Assembly: GCA_003021685.1 (NCBI GenBank)
Contig: PXRO01000008.1
Span: 1 to 64,000, forward strand
Direction: 5' to 3'
DNA: 64,000 nucleotides
Source: Halobacteriales archaeon QS_4_62_28
Lineage (GTDB): Archaea > Halobacteriota > Halobacteria > Halobacteriales > Haloarculaceae
Shown: positions 26,055 through 34,940 of the stretch, in pieces
Position numbering within the stretch: position 1 is the first letter of the stretch
Layout: the number at the start of each line of letters is the position of its first letter
Position numbers and translations under genes: made by a program
Notes under the pieces: generated by a model
Seen by the model: the letters and a program-made list of their open reading frames with translations, nothing else
Told to the model about the DNA's origin: nothing
Database searches by the model: none

Positions 26055-27311
26055 ATGGCCCAGTATCACATCGAGACGTACGGGTGTACGTCCAACCGCG
26101 GCGAGAGCCAGGAGATCGAACAGGCACTCCGCGAGGGTGGCCACCACCCCGCCGACGGCCCCAGAGAGGCAGACGTGGCGATTCTCAACACCTGTACGGT
26201 CCTTGAAAAGACGGAGCGAAACATGCTCCGGCGGGCCGAAGAGCTGGACGAAGAGACACCGGCAGACCTGATCGTCACTGGCTGTATGGCACTGGCCCAG
26301 GGCGAGGAGTTTCGCGAAGCTGGCGTCGACGCCGAGATCCTCCACTGGGACGACGTTCCCCAGCACGTCCTCAACGGGGAGTGTCCGACAGTGACGCCGG
26401 ACACCGAAACAGTGCTCGACGGCGTCGTCGGCATTCTCCCCATCGCACGGGGTTGTATGTCCGACTGCTCGTACTGCATCACCAAGCACGCCACCGGCCG
26501 TATCGAGTCGCCGCCGGTCGAGGAAAACGTCGAGAAGGCCCGCGCCCTCGTCCACGCCGGCGCGAAGGAAATCCGAATCACTGGCCAGGACACGGGCGTC
26601 TATGGCTGGGACCGAAACCAGGGCGAGAGTCTTCTGCCAGAACTGCTGGAGCGGATCTGCACGGAAATCGACGGCGAGTTCCGGGTTCGCGTCGGGATGG
26701 CCAATCCGAAGGGCGTCCACGGCGTTCGCGAGGACCTCGCCGCGGTCTTTGCCGAGCACGACGAACTGTACAACTTCCTGCATGCGCCAGTCCAGTCCGG
26801 TAGCGACGACGTGCTCGCGGAGATGCGCCGCCAGCACGCCGTCTCCGAGTACGTCGACGTCGTCGAGACGTTCGACGAATACCTCGACTACTGGACGCTG
26901 TCGACGGACTTCATCGTCGGATTCCCCAGCGAGACCGACCGCGACTTCCAGCAGTCGATGGCCCTGCTCCGGGAGACCCGTCCCGAGAAGATCAACGTCA
27001 CGCGCTTCTCGAAGCGACCCGGCACCGACGCCGCCGAAATGAAGGGCCTAGGCGGCCAGATCAAGAAGGACCGCTCGAAGGCCATGTCGGAGTTGAAGAT
27101 GGACGTGACCGGCGAGGCCTACGAGGCGATGATCGGCGAACAGAAGCGCGTCTTGCTCGTCGAGGACGGCACTGACGAGTCGCTGGTGGGCTACGACGAG
27201 GGATACCGCCAGGTGGTCATCGCCGACGCCGAGGAGCGAGGACTCGAGATCGGCGAGTTCGTCGACTGCGAGATTACCAGCCACAACACCGTTTATGCGT
27301 TCGGTACGTGA
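26055..27311 (+). CDS. tRNA t6A37 methylthiotransferase (MtaB/CDKAL1-type)
   Basis: Radical-SAM methylthiotransferase of 418 aa that adds a methylthio group to t6A at position 37 of tRNAs. The N-terminal domain has the three cluster cysteines in YGCTSN, NTCTV and TGCM; the radical-SAM CxxxCxxC is GCMSDCSYC near residue 140; then ITGQDTGVYGWD, and the C-terminal TRAM domain from about residue 360 (EAYEAMIGEQKRVLLVE). The frame is open from 25995, but the ATG at 26055 begins the family N-terminus MAQYHIETYGC. Confidence 0.92.
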   Translation: MAQYHIETYGCTSNRGESQEIEQALREGGHHPADGPREADVAILNTCTVLEKTERNMLRRAEELDEETPADLIVTGCMALAQGEEFREAGVDAEILHWDDVPQHVLNGECPTVTPDTETVLDGVVGILPIARGCMSDCSYCITKHATGRIESPPVEENVEKARALVHAGAKEIRITGQDTGVYGWDRNQGESLLPELLERICTEIDGEFRVRVGMANPKGVHGVREDLAAVFAEHDELYNFLHAPVQSGSDDVLAEMRRQHAVSEYVDVVETFDEYLDYWTLSTDFIVGFPSETDRDFQQSMALLRETRPEKINVTRFSKRPGTDAAEMKGLGGQIKKDRSKAMSELKMDVTGEAYEAMIGEQKRVLLVEDGTDESLVGYDEGYRQVVIADAEERGLEIGEFVDCEITSHNTVYAFGT

Positions 27312-27343
27312 CCGAAACCTATCGGCAGTGCGACACGGGAACG

Positions 27344-28480
27344 TTAGTCCCGCAGCGCTTCGACTGGCGGGGCGTTGGCTGCCTTCCAGGCGGGATAGAG
27401 TCCACTCAGGAAGCTCGCACCAGTCCCGAACAGGAAGCCGAGGACGGTAAATCGCAACGCTTCCGTGGTGAAGGCGAGCGGATCCGAGAGCAACTCGGCG
27501 TTCATCAGCATGCCGAGGCCGATGCTGATGACGACGCCGACGACTGATCCCACGACGCCCAGCAGCGCCGCCTCGTACAGCATCAACCGGAGAATATCGG
27601 TTCGGTGATAGCCGACGGCCCGGAGGACGCCGATTTCGGCTTTGCGCTCGATAGTGCTCATCAGCATGACGTTGAGGATACTGACAGAGGCGACGAGCAG
27701 CGAGACCCCACCGACGGCGAGCAGGAAGGTCCGGATGAGGCTCATCTGCTGGTTGAATCGTTCGAGCGACGACTCGGCGTCGAAGACGCTGTAGTAACTC
27801 CGGCGGTCGTTGAGGTTTCGCTCCAGTCTGTCGCTTATCTGGAAGGCCGCCTGTGGAGACTCCGCCCGGATCAGGACCTGTGTGGCCCCGTTGCCCACTT
27901 CCCCATCGGGCAGCAATACACCGTCGTCGACCCGCACCCACGACGAGCGACTCTGTTCTTTCAGGACAGCGATCACGCGCCGATTCTCGCCGTCGACCTG
28001 GATGCTGTCGCCCGGTTCGACCCCGAGACGTTCCGCCAGCTGGGACCCGACTGCGACCCCGGACCGCCAGTTCTCCGGAATTTGACCGGACGCTGGCGTG
28101 ACGAAGGCCGCTGGCTCTGACACCGAGACCAGCGACGCACGCGTCGTGGTCTGTAACCCGGTTACCCTGGCACGTGACCGGGAGACAGTGTACACCGCAC
28201 CGTTCCCGGCGTAGCGTTCGATCTGTGCGACGTGATCCCGGTCGAACTCACGGAAATCGGCGTCCTCGCCGGGACTGACACCGACAGTCCGGATGGCGTC
28301 GTCGGCCGTGTTCAGGAACGACTGTTCGAGCGTCGCCCCGAACATGCCAAGCGATGCGATGGCGACGACACCGATTGTGATTCCCGCCATCGCGAGCACT
28401 GTTCGGGCACGCGCCCGGGAAAGATTGTTTCGTGCGAACGCGGCGAGCGGGAACAGTCGTGCGAGTGAGCTATCGATCAT
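27344..28480 (-). CDS. ABC transporter permease, MacB/FtsX type
   Basis: Membrane subunit of 378 aa: one N-terminal helix (TVLAMAGITIGVVAIASL), a large extracytoplasmic MacB_PCD domain (about residues 40-230), then three C-terminal helices forming the FtsX domain with VASVSILNVMLMSTIERKAEIGVLRAVGY. This is the mechanotransmission type that works on extracytoplasmic substrates rather than transporting through a pore. Its ATG overlaps the end of the ATPase gene by 11 bases. Third gene of the COG1361-ATPase-permease operon. Confidence 0.9.
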   Translation of the reverse strand: MIDSSLARLFPLAAFARNNLSRARARTVLAMAGITIGVVAIASLGMFGATLEQSFLNTADDAIRTVGVSPGEDADFREFDRDHVAQIERYAGNGAVYTVSRSRARVTGLQTTTRASLVSVSEPAAFVTPASGQIPENWRSGVAVGSQLAERLGVEPGDSIQVDGENRRVIAVLKEQSRSSWVRVDDGVLLPDGEVGNGATQVLIRAESPQAAFQISDRLERNLNDRRSYYSVFDAESSLERFNQQMSLIRTFLLAVGGVSLLVASVSILNVMLMSTIERKAEIGVLRAVGYHRTDILRLMLYEAALLGVVGSVVGVVISIGLGMLMNAELLSDPLAFTTEALRFTVLGFLFGTGASFLSGLYPAWKAANAPPVEALRD

Positions 28481-29141
28481 TCCGTATCTCCCCGTCGACG
28501 AGTCGAATCGTCCGCTCGGCAAACGCCGTCACCTGTTCGTCGTGGGTCACCGTCAGGATCGCGACCCCCTCTTCGGTGAACGCGTCGAACACGTCGAGCA
28601 CCTGTGCACCGGTGTCCTGATCGAGATTCCCGGTCGGTTCGTCGGCCAGCAGGATATCGGGACCGTTGATCATCGACCGGGCGATTGCGACGCGTTGCTT
28701 TTGCCCACCCGAGAGTTCATTGGGGTAATGATCGAGTCGGTCACCCAGGCCGACACGGGTCAGCAGTTCGTCGGCGCGGTCGAGCAACGTCTCGCGGTCG
28801 TCGCGAACGAGTCCCGGGACAGCGACGTTCTCGCGAGCGGTCAGGGTCGGTACCAGGTAGAAGCTCTGGAAGATGAACCCGACTGTCTCACGACGGAGGT
28901 CAGTTCGCTCGCGTTTCGAGAGTGTCGACAACGACGTGCCATCGACCGTCACCGATCCCTCGGACGGGTCGTCGAGCAGTCCCAGCAGGTTCAACAGCGT
29001 CGATTTCCCGCTCCCACTCGGGCCGACGACGGCGGCGAACTCGCCGGAATCGACGCTCACCGAGACGCCATCGAGGGCGCGCAGCGTCTTGTCGCCCGAC
29101 TCGTAGATTTTCACCGCGTCGGAGGCACTGATGACACTCAT
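28470..29141 (-). CDS. ABC transporter ATP-binding protein, LolD/MacB type
   Basis: ATPase of 223 aa. Walker [11 protein letters not shown]-loop [14 protein letters not shown], signature LSGGQKQR, Walker [13 protein letters not shown] and the switch VTHDEQ are all intact. The TGNLD and SFYLVPTLT wording places it in the MacB/LolD group that pairs with FtsX-type permeases such as the next gene. The ATG overlaps the stop of the COG1361 gene as ATGA, showing tight coupling. Confidence 0.93.
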   Translation of the reverse strand: MSVISASDAVKIYESGDKTLRALDGVSVSVDSGEFAAVVGPSGSGKSTLLNLLGLLDDPSEGSVTVDGTSLSTLSKRERTDLRRETVGFIFQSFYLVPTLTARENVAVPGLVRDDRETLLDRADELLTRVGLGDRLDHYPNELSGGQKQRVAIARSMINGPDILLADEPTGNLDQDTGAQVLDVFDAFTEEGVAILTVTHDEQVTAFAERTIRLVDGEIRNDR

Positions 29142-30952
29142 CGGTAGCGTCGGTATGCGAACCCAGCGGCGATCACCAGAAGGACACCACCACCGACCAG
29201 CGCGACCGGGAACGACGAGGTGTGTTGTGAGTCACTCGCCACTGTGGTCGCACTCGGTGTGTAGGAGACAGTGATCCGCTCGGTCACTTGCTGTCCATCG
29301 ACTCGGTAGCGCACGTCGAGCGGGAGTTCGACCGTCTGGTTGGTCTGGGCAGTGAGTCGGGCGTCGACCTGGAAGGACTTGAAGTCGCTCTGTGCGACGC
29401 TCCCGACGAAGTAGCGAGATTCTGATTCGGCCGGTGCAACGTTGGTCCCGTCGGCGACCGATACCACGAGTGAGGAGGCGTTGGTCGTGCCGACGTTGCT
29501 TGCACTCCCCCGGACCGTCAACCGATTCCCGGTCTGTTCGACCCGGATCCCGGTGGCCTCGATGTCGCTGTCAGCGGACGGTTCGTGTTCGATGTCCACG
29601 GTACGCGTGACTCGTTCGCCATCGACCTGGTACTGGACCGTCAGCGGGACCGTAACTGCCCGGTCGCCGTCCTCGGTGAGGCGAGCGGTGACTTCGAATG
29701 GTGTGGTCCCGTTCCGTTCGAGTGAGCCCACGAAGTGGCTGGCACCTGACTGTGCCGGTGTGACCGCCTCGCTGTCTGCAATCGATACGAGGACCGAGGC
29801 GGCGGCCGACTGACCGAGGTTACTCGCACTGCCACGGATCGTCAACCGTTCACCGACTTGCTGTATCTCGACGTCCGTGAGTGCGATGTCGCTGTCCGTT
29901 CTCGGGTCATACGCGACGGTCTGGATCGTGGTCGTGCGTTTGCCGTCGACGCGATACTGGATGTCGAGTGGAATCGTCGTCTCCTGGTCCGACGCCGGCA
30001 CCGCAGCAGCGAGTTCGAACGCCTTCGAGGCGTCCGGTTCGAGAGCGCCAGCGAAGGCACTGGACTGTGCGTTACCGAGACTCGCGTTCCCGGCGGCAGC
30101 GATCTGGACCGACGAGACGGCCGTCTCACCGGCGTTGTTCAACGTCCCGGAGACGGTCAGTTTGTCACCAGTGTTGGTCACTTCCACGCCGCTTAGCGAG
30201 ACCTCGCCGGGGTTCTCGACGCGGTCGACAGTCGTGATCAGTTCCTGTGTCGTGGACTCGTATTCGCCGTCGCTGGTCGTGTACTCGACGTAAGCCGTCA
30301 CCGATCTCTCGCCACCAGTGACGTTGGTCGCGGGGTACCGCAACGTCGCTTCACTCCCGGAACCGAGTTGTGAGACGATACGGCGATTCTCGCTGAAACT
30401 GATGTCCTCGGACTCCAGATCGACCGTCAGTGCCCGGATCGCCGTCGTTCGGGCGTTGGAGACACGCAGATCGAACGTCGTCTCGCCGGAGGGGCCGACC
30501 GGCGCTGCCGACAGCGAGAGCGCAGGATCGGCCTGTCCGGCCGTTACCGTCACCGTTCGTTCGAGGTTGATCACGTCGCCCTCCGCAAGCAACTGGATGT
30601 GGAGGACGAACGTCTGCGTGCCGCTCTCGTCGATATCGACCGAGAGGTCACGAGTGACCGACTGGCCGGCGCTGATAGAGGCGTCGAGATTCGACCTGTC
30701 GTAGACGGTACTGTTGTCCTGTGCAGACTCCTGAACCGATATTTTGCGCAGCGAGTAGGACTCGGTCCCCGCTTCGGGGTTTGCAATCGTCGTACTGATC
30801 GTGACGGACTCACCGGGTGCCGGACGCTCGGGTATCGTCGTCGTCTCGATCGTTACGACGCTTGCGCTTCCACCCGCGACCGGACCAACCGCGACCGCAG
30901 CGGTGCTGAACAGTACGGTCACGATCAAGAGGAGGGACCGCGCACGACTCAT
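29138..30952 (-). CDS. COG1361 surface protein, partner of the MacB-type ABC system
   Basis: Cell-surface protein of 604 aa: signal peptide (SLLLIVTVLFSTAAVAVGPVAGG), four or more CARDB-like modules with repeated phrases such as VQYQVDGERVTRTV and RLTVRGSASN(V/L)G, and a C-terminal membrane helix ([24 protein letters not shown]). It leads an operon with the ATPase and FtsX permease and is likely the external part of that complex. Same architecture as the protein at 15205-17472, which is paired with an MMPL exporter instead. Confidence 0.86.
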   Translation of the reverse strand: MSRARSLLLIVTVLFSTAAVAVGPVAGGSASVVTIETTTIPERPAPGESVTISTTIANPEAGTESYSLRKISVQESAQDNSTVYDRSNLDASISAGQSVTRDLSVDIDESGTQTFVLHIQLLAEGDVINLERTVTVTAGQADPALSLSAAPVGPSGETTFDLRVSNARTTAIRALTVDLESEDISFSENRRIVSQLGSGSEATLRYPATNVTGGERSVTAYVEYTTSDGEYESTTQELITTVDRVENPGEVSLSGVEVTNTGDKLTVSGTLNNAGETAVSSVQIAAAGNASLGNAQSSAFAGALEPDASKAFELAAAVPASDQETTIPLDIQYRVDGKRTTTIQTVAYDPRTDSDIALTDVEIQQVGERLTIRGSASNLGQSAAASVLVSIADSEAVTPAQSGASHFVGSLERNGTTPFEVTARLTEDGDRAVTVPLTVQYQVDGERVTRTVDIEHEPSADSDIEATGIRVEQTGNRLTVRGSASNVGTTNASSLVVSVADGTNVAPAESESRYFVGSVAQSDFKSFQVDARLTAQTNQTVELPLDVRYRVDGQQVTERITVSYTPSATTVASDSQHTSSFPVALVGGGVLLVIAAGFAYRRYR

Positions 30953-31045
30953 CTGTGCACCTCACCAGAGGCAGAGACAGTCGTTGGACGGGACAGAGTA
31001 TCGAGGGAGCCGTCGTAATGTCGTGTGGCGCTCATTGCATCTTAG

Positions 31046-31068
31046 ATAAAAATTATCGAATAAAAAAA
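31046..31068 (-). terminator. Possible terminator of the CDF transporter gene
   Basis: On the minus strand a run of seven T (31062-31068) lies about 130 bases after the CDF stop, next to an inverted repeat gataaaaattatc (31046-31058). Archaeal termination is driven mainly by such T-tracts. It could instead belong to the promoter region of the COG1361 operon that starts at 30952. Confidence 0.35.
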
Positions 31069-31193
31069 CACCTATCCGCAGTTTCAGATCGTGAAACTGT
31101 GGCGCTCATCTCATCATCCGGATGGTGACCACCAACTTACAACGTGTTTCGAGACCGAACTGGAAACCGTCGCCAGCCTGCGCTGGCGGGACG

Positions 31194-32105
31194 CTACCAG
31201 TCGACCAGTCGGTCGACCTCGTCGTCCGATTTCCACTCGCCGAGTTCTTTCGGGTCGACGTGGACGAACACGTCGTCGACTTCCGGCAGCGTCTGGATCG
31301 AATCGATGACTGCCGTTTCGATGTCGTGGACCTCCATGAGCGTCCTGTCACCTTCGACCTCGACGTGGAGGCTCACGTCGATTTCGGGTCCGACGTAGTG
31401 GGCGATGACGTCGTGGGCACCCTCGACATCGGGGTGTGCCAGCGCCCTGCGGAGGATCTCTGTTCGCAGGTCCTCGGGCGGTGCTGCGCCGACGAGGTAG
31501 TCGACGTTGTCCCGGACTACTCCGACGCCAGTGTAGATGATGCCGACCGAGACCAGCACCGCCGCGAGCGGATCGAGGACGGGCACACCGAGTGTTGCGC
31601 CGACGACGCCGACGAGCGCCGCTCCGGCGGTGAGAATGTCGTTCCGGTTGTCCATCGCTGTGGCGACGAGCGCCGGCGAATGCTGGTCGCGACCGGCCGA
31701 AAGGCAGTACCGGTACAGTCCGTACTTGACGACGCCGGAAACGGCGAGCACTGCGACGGCAGCCGGGCCACGTGTCACCGAGACAGATCCCGAGAGCAAC
31801 GACTGGCCCGCCTGCCAGAGGATCGCGCCACCGGCCGTGAAGATACCGACCGCGACGAACAGCGAGACGAACGGTTCGATGCGCTCGTGTCCGTGCGGGT
31901 GCTCGAAGTCGGGCGGGCGCGTCGTCAGGGAGAGACCGGCGACGATCACGAGACTGTAGGCCGTGTCGGCGAGGCTGTTGACCGCCTCGGATCCGACCGC
32001 GAGGCTCCCGGTCTCGACCCAGACGACCCCCTTGAGCAGGGCGAGGGCGAGGTTCACCCCGAGCATGATCAGTCCGACCCGACGAAGCACGCCACGACGC
32101 GACAT
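31194..32105 (-). CDS. Cation diffusion facilitator (CDF) family transporter
   Basis: Membrane transporter of 303 aa exporting divalent metals such as zinc, manganese or iron. Helices span about residues 10-200; the second helix reads GSEAVNSLADTAYSLV with the metal-site Asp, followed by the His-rich loop PPDFEHPHGHERIEP and the fifth-helix site MDNRNDILTA. The C-terminal cytoplasmic metal domain (IDVSLHVEVEGDRTLMEVHDI) is complete. The NSLAD and DNRND patterns resemble manganese/iron-type CDFs, but metal choice is uncertain. Followed upstream by the HIT gene 25 bases away on the same strand. Confidence 0.9.
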   Translation of the reverse strand: MSRRGVLRRVGLIMLGVNLALALLKGVVWVETGSLAVGSEAVNSLADTAYSLVIVAGLSLTTRPPDFEHPHGHERIEPFVSLFVAVGIFTAGGAILWQAGQSLLSGSVSVTRGPAAVAVLAVSGVVKYGLYRYCLSAGRDQHSPALVATAMDNRNDILTAGAALVGVVGATLGVPVLDPLAAVLVSVGIIYTGVGVVRDNVDYLVGAAPPEDLRTEILRRALAHPDVEGAHDVIAHYVGPEIDVSLHVEVEGDRTLMEVHDIETAVIDSIQTLPEVDDVFVHVDPKELGEWKSDDEVDRLVDW

Positions 32106-32130
32106 CGTCTCGTGGTTGCAGCGGGCGCGA

Positions 32131-32697
32131 CTAAGCCGCTTCGCTCGGTCGCCCGTCCTGCGAGAACGTGACGGCGCACCTGGAGTGTTCGACCGTTGCG
32201 CCCTCGAGTTCCCCGAACGCCTCGTGCAACCGGTCGTAGGTGTCCTCGATGGCCTCGACGATCACCTGCGTATCACCGACGACAGGCATGAAGTTCGTAT
32301 CCCCCTCCCACCGCGGGACAACGTGAGTGTGGAGGTGGTTCTCGATTGATCCACCCGCCGGTCCACCACCCAGGTTCAATCCCGCGTTGAACGCGTCCGG
32401 TTCGAGTGCCGCTTCGAGTGCCTCGAACGTCCGTTGTTTCAACCGTGCGTGTGCGAGCAACACCTCCGAGGACAGGTCACCGTAGTCGCCAGTGTGCTGG
32501 TAGGGAATGACCATCGCGTGACCCGGACTGTACGGAGCGTTGTTCAGCAAGACGTACGCGTGATCGTTGCGAGCCACGATGCGGTTCGAGCGGTCGCTGT
32601 CCTGCCCGGGCAGTCCACAGAAGACACACTCCATGCCGGAATTCTGCTCCTCGCGTTCGACCCACTCGATACGCCACGGTGCGAACACCTGTTCCAT
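32131..32697 (-). CDS. HIT-family nucleotide hydrolase
   Basis: Protein of 188 aa that cleaves dinucleoside polyphosphates or nucleotide conjugates. The histidine triad is ENHLHTHVVPRW (about residues 96-107), and NNAPYSPGHAMVIPYQHTGDY is the conserved substrate segment. An N-terminal CVFC (GMECVFCGLP) indicates a zinc site, as in archaeal and Fhit/Ap4A-type members. The C-terminus extends past the HIT fold by 60 residues. Same strand as and directly upstream of the CDF gene. Confidence 0.92.
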   Translation of the reverse strand: MEQVFAPWRIEWVEREEQNSGMECVFCGLPGQDSDRSNRIVARNDHAYVLLNNAPYSPGHAMVIPYQHTGDYGDLSSEVLLAHARLKQRTFEALEAALEPDAFNAGLNLGGGPAGGSIENHLHTHVVPRWEGDTNFMPVVGDTQVIVEAIEDTYDRLHEAFGELEGATVEHSRCAVTFSQDGRPSEAA

Positions 32698-32940
32698 GCC
32701 TCATGCTCCACTGGAACACAGTAAACCGCTTTGCCACACAGGGTCAGATTCTAGTATTTAAATCTTCTTGCCGTTCACGATCAGATACCCCAACTTGATG
32801 TCTCAAAGCAGGGTATAAACTATCTAAAGAGTTCTGACGCACTGAGATCAGAATACTGCTTCTGTACTGCGATAAACAGTCTAAACGGCCTCGAACCGTG
32901 GGGGATTTTTATGCCTCTCTCAGCGTAGCACTCGATTGGG

Positions 32941-33138
32941 ATGGCAGTCAAAAACGGCACCACGGAGGTCACGGAAACGTGCTCGGCCTGCAACCGAACG
33001 ACCCCCCACGAGGTCACAGTAGAGATTCTCACAGAAAGCACGAACGAGAAGAACGCCGCGTTCTCTCGCGAACCGTACCGGGTCAGTGAGTGCCGGATCT
33101 GTGGGACAACCACCCAGATTCGAATGAACAACGCCTGA
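32941..33138 (+). CDS. Small zinc-ribbon protein (DUF7835-like)
   Basis: Protein of 65 aa with two Cys-x2-Cys knuckles, TCSACNRTTPH and SECRICGTTTQ, forming a zinc beta-ribbon. Such short proteins are common in haloarchaea and their function is unknown. A TATA-like tttttat at about 32906 lies 30 bases before the ATG, so it is expressed alone and leaderless. Convergent with the Nudix gene. Confidence 0.8.
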   Translation: MAVKNGTTEVTETCSACNRTTPHEVTVEILTESTNEKNAAFSREPYRVSECRICGTTTQIRMNNA

Positions 33139-33164
33139 CGCCACCGAAAATAGCGTAGCAAGTA

Positions 33165-33632
33165 TCAATCAGCAGCCAGACCAACAGGGCTGCTCGTGGC
33201 CACAGAGTCAGTCAGCGCGTGGAGATAATCATCGAGGTCGAGTGCCAGCGAGGGACCACTCTGGAGGTCCACCCAGAAAAAGTCGAACGCCGCCCCGCGT
33301 TCCTCGCCCGACCCGGTGACGGTGTGGGTCCACTCGTCGCGGGCCTCGTACACCGGCATATGATAGAAATTCCGGACGTACCGCTTGGGCGGTGAATCAC
33401 GTCGCTTCCAGACATCGGTGACGAGATGCCGTCGACCTTTGAACGTCGCGAGCCCGCTCTCCTCGATTGCTTCCCTATAAACGGCTTCCCGGGGCAGTTC
33501 ACCCGGTTCGACCGTCCCTTTCGGTATCTGGGGTTTCTCGTGTCCCGGCCCGTCGAACACCAGCAGCTCCGATCTGTTTCTCGTGATATAGGCACAGGCT
33601 TTCTTGACGTGCGTTACGTCCTGATCTCGCAT
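33165..33632 (-). CDS. Nudix hydrolase
   Basis: Pyrophosphohydrolase of 155 aa. The Nudix box runs from GTVEPGE through REAIEESGL with all the acidic residues present. An N-terminal ACAYITRN begins the fold; the C-terminal HALTDSV tail is not family-specific. TTG at 33647 is possible, but the ATG at 33632 gives a normal length. A small inverted repeat (gacca-aata-tggtc, 33666-33679) overlaps the promoter region. Substrate cannot be deduced. Confidence 0.88.
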   Translation of the reverse strand: MRDQDVTHVKKACAYITRNRSELLVFDGPGHEKPQIPKGTVEPGELPREAVYREAIEESGLATFKGRRHLVTDVWKRRDSPPKRYVRNFYHMPVYEARDEWTHTVTGSGEERGAAFDFFWVDLQSGPSLALDLDDYLHALTDSVATSSPVGLAAD

Positions 33633-33737
33633 ATTGACAGAGATCAACTGGAGTCATATAATACTGACCAAATATGGTCCTTTAGATGTAATAGGGTCAT
33701 GAACGTATTACAGAAACCGTATCTGGTAGACAAAATT

Positions 33738-34634
33738 CTATCGGCTCCGTGTTGTCACTTCACACCCGTCCTCGGTGACGATAATCGTGTGTTCTTTCTG
33801 ACTGACGAGTTCGCCCTCTTCTTCCTGCAGGACGGGGTAGCCGTGAACGATGTCCTGCTGCTTGAGTCGACGAAGCGCCATGCTCGCCCGGGATGTGTCG
33901 AGCCAACGGGTCGCAAACGGGAGCGTCTTGAACTCCTCGCTGATCTGGTCAAGCGCCTGCCGGGCCTGACGATTGCGAACGGAGCCTTCGCGTTCGAGTG
34001 CGAAAATCTCCTCGTCGTTCCCTTCGTGGACCTTGCCCGTGCCCGTCGTGGCAAAGGGTTCGATGGCGACGACCTGTCCCGTTTCGAGGGTGGTGCTCTG
34101 TGAAATCGACCGGTTCGGGATGTTCGGAGCGGTGTGTTGTTCCCAGTGGCCGAGGCCGTGACCGGTGAGGTTGACCACGGGATTGAAGCCGTAACCGTCG
34201 ATGACCCCCTCGATTGCGGCACCGATCTCGCCGGTATCGACGCCGGCCTCGACGGTTTCGAGTGCCGCATCGAGCGCCTCGGCGGATGCCGCGGCAAGGT
34301 CGTCGTTGCCAGACAGGTCGACCGTCACGGCGGTATCGGCAAGCCAGCCGTCGATGTGGACGCCGATGTCGAGGTTTATCATCTCCTCACCGAAGGTGGA
34401 GTCGTCGTCGACACTGGGCGTCGCGTGTGCGGCCTCGTGGTCGATACTGATGTTGACCGGGAACGCCGGCTTGCCGCCCAGTTCCCGGATTCGGTCCTCG
34501 GCCCACTCGGCGACTTCGAGGTGCGAGACGCCGACGTCGACCATCTCGGCGGCCTCGTCACGTACTTCTGCGAGGATTTCGCCGGCCTCGCGGTGTTTCT
34601 CGTACTCCTCGTCGTCCAGGTCCACGTCTGTCAT
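33738..34634 (-). CDS. map: Methionine aminopeptidase, type II
   Basis: Metalloprotease of 298 aa removing N-terminal methionine from new proteins. The five metal ligands are visible: the two Asp in NLDIGVHIDGWLADTAVT, His in GHGLGHWEQH, Glu in VVAIEPFATT and Glu in SQKEHTII. The helical insertion between metal sites (about residues 200-260) marks type II, the archaeal/eukaryotic form. The frame is open to 34661, but the ATG at 34634 (MTDVDLDDEEYE) is the natural start. Divergent from the small membrane protein at 34695. Confidence 0.94.
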   Translation of the reverse strand: MTDVDLDDEEYEKHREAGEILAEVRDEAAEMVDVGVSHLEVAEWAEDRIRELGGKPAFPVNISIDHEAAHATPSVDDDSTFGEEMINLDIGVHIDGWLADTAVTVDLSGNDDLAAASAEALDAALETVEAGVDTGEIGAAIEGVIDGYGFNPVVNLTGHGLGHWEQHTAPNIPNRSISQSTTLETGQVVAIEPFATTGTGKVHEGNDEEIFALEREGSVRNRQARQALDQISEEFKTLPFATRWLDTSRASMALRRLKQQDIVHGYPVLQEEEGELVSQKEHTIIVTEDGCEVTTRSR

Positions 34635-34694
34635 AGGGGAGGCTTGGACACTGTGGGGCAAAGGGTTTGCCGTTGTACGTGGAAGGGGTGAGTG

Positions 34695-34922
34695 ATGGCC
34701 GCCACGCGTGGACTGCGCTCGATCTACACCAGCCCGCTCCTCTGGGGGCTGATCCTGCTGGCGACGGCCGCCGTCATCGTAACCAGGGGTCTCTGGTCCG
34801 GTGCCGCGGTGTTCGGGAGCGCGGCGGCGGGCGTCGTACTCATCACCACGGCGCTCGTCGTCGTCGACCGGATAGATCGAAAACCGGAGTACGACAACAA
34901 ACTCGATCCCTGGGACGAGTAG
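34695..34922 (+). CDS. Small membrane protein
   Basis: Protein of 75 aa with two hydrophobic helices (about residues 14-30 and 38-56) and an acidic tail ending KLDPWDE. A Shine-Dalgarno-like ggggtga lies a few bases before the ATG. No family recognised. Convergent with the asparaginase gene. Confidence 0.7.
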   Translation: MAATRGLRSIYTSPLLWGLILLATAAVIVTRGLWSGAAVFGSAAAGVVLITTALVVVDRIDRKPEYDNKLDPWDE

Positions 34923-34940
34923 TGGTGCCCGGAATCCGCA

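Noticed and set aside
33666-33679. Inverted repeat gacca-aata-tggtc before the Nudix gene as an operator
   Set aside because: Arms are only five bases and AT-rich spacing is common in promoters; mentioned in the gene entry but not called.
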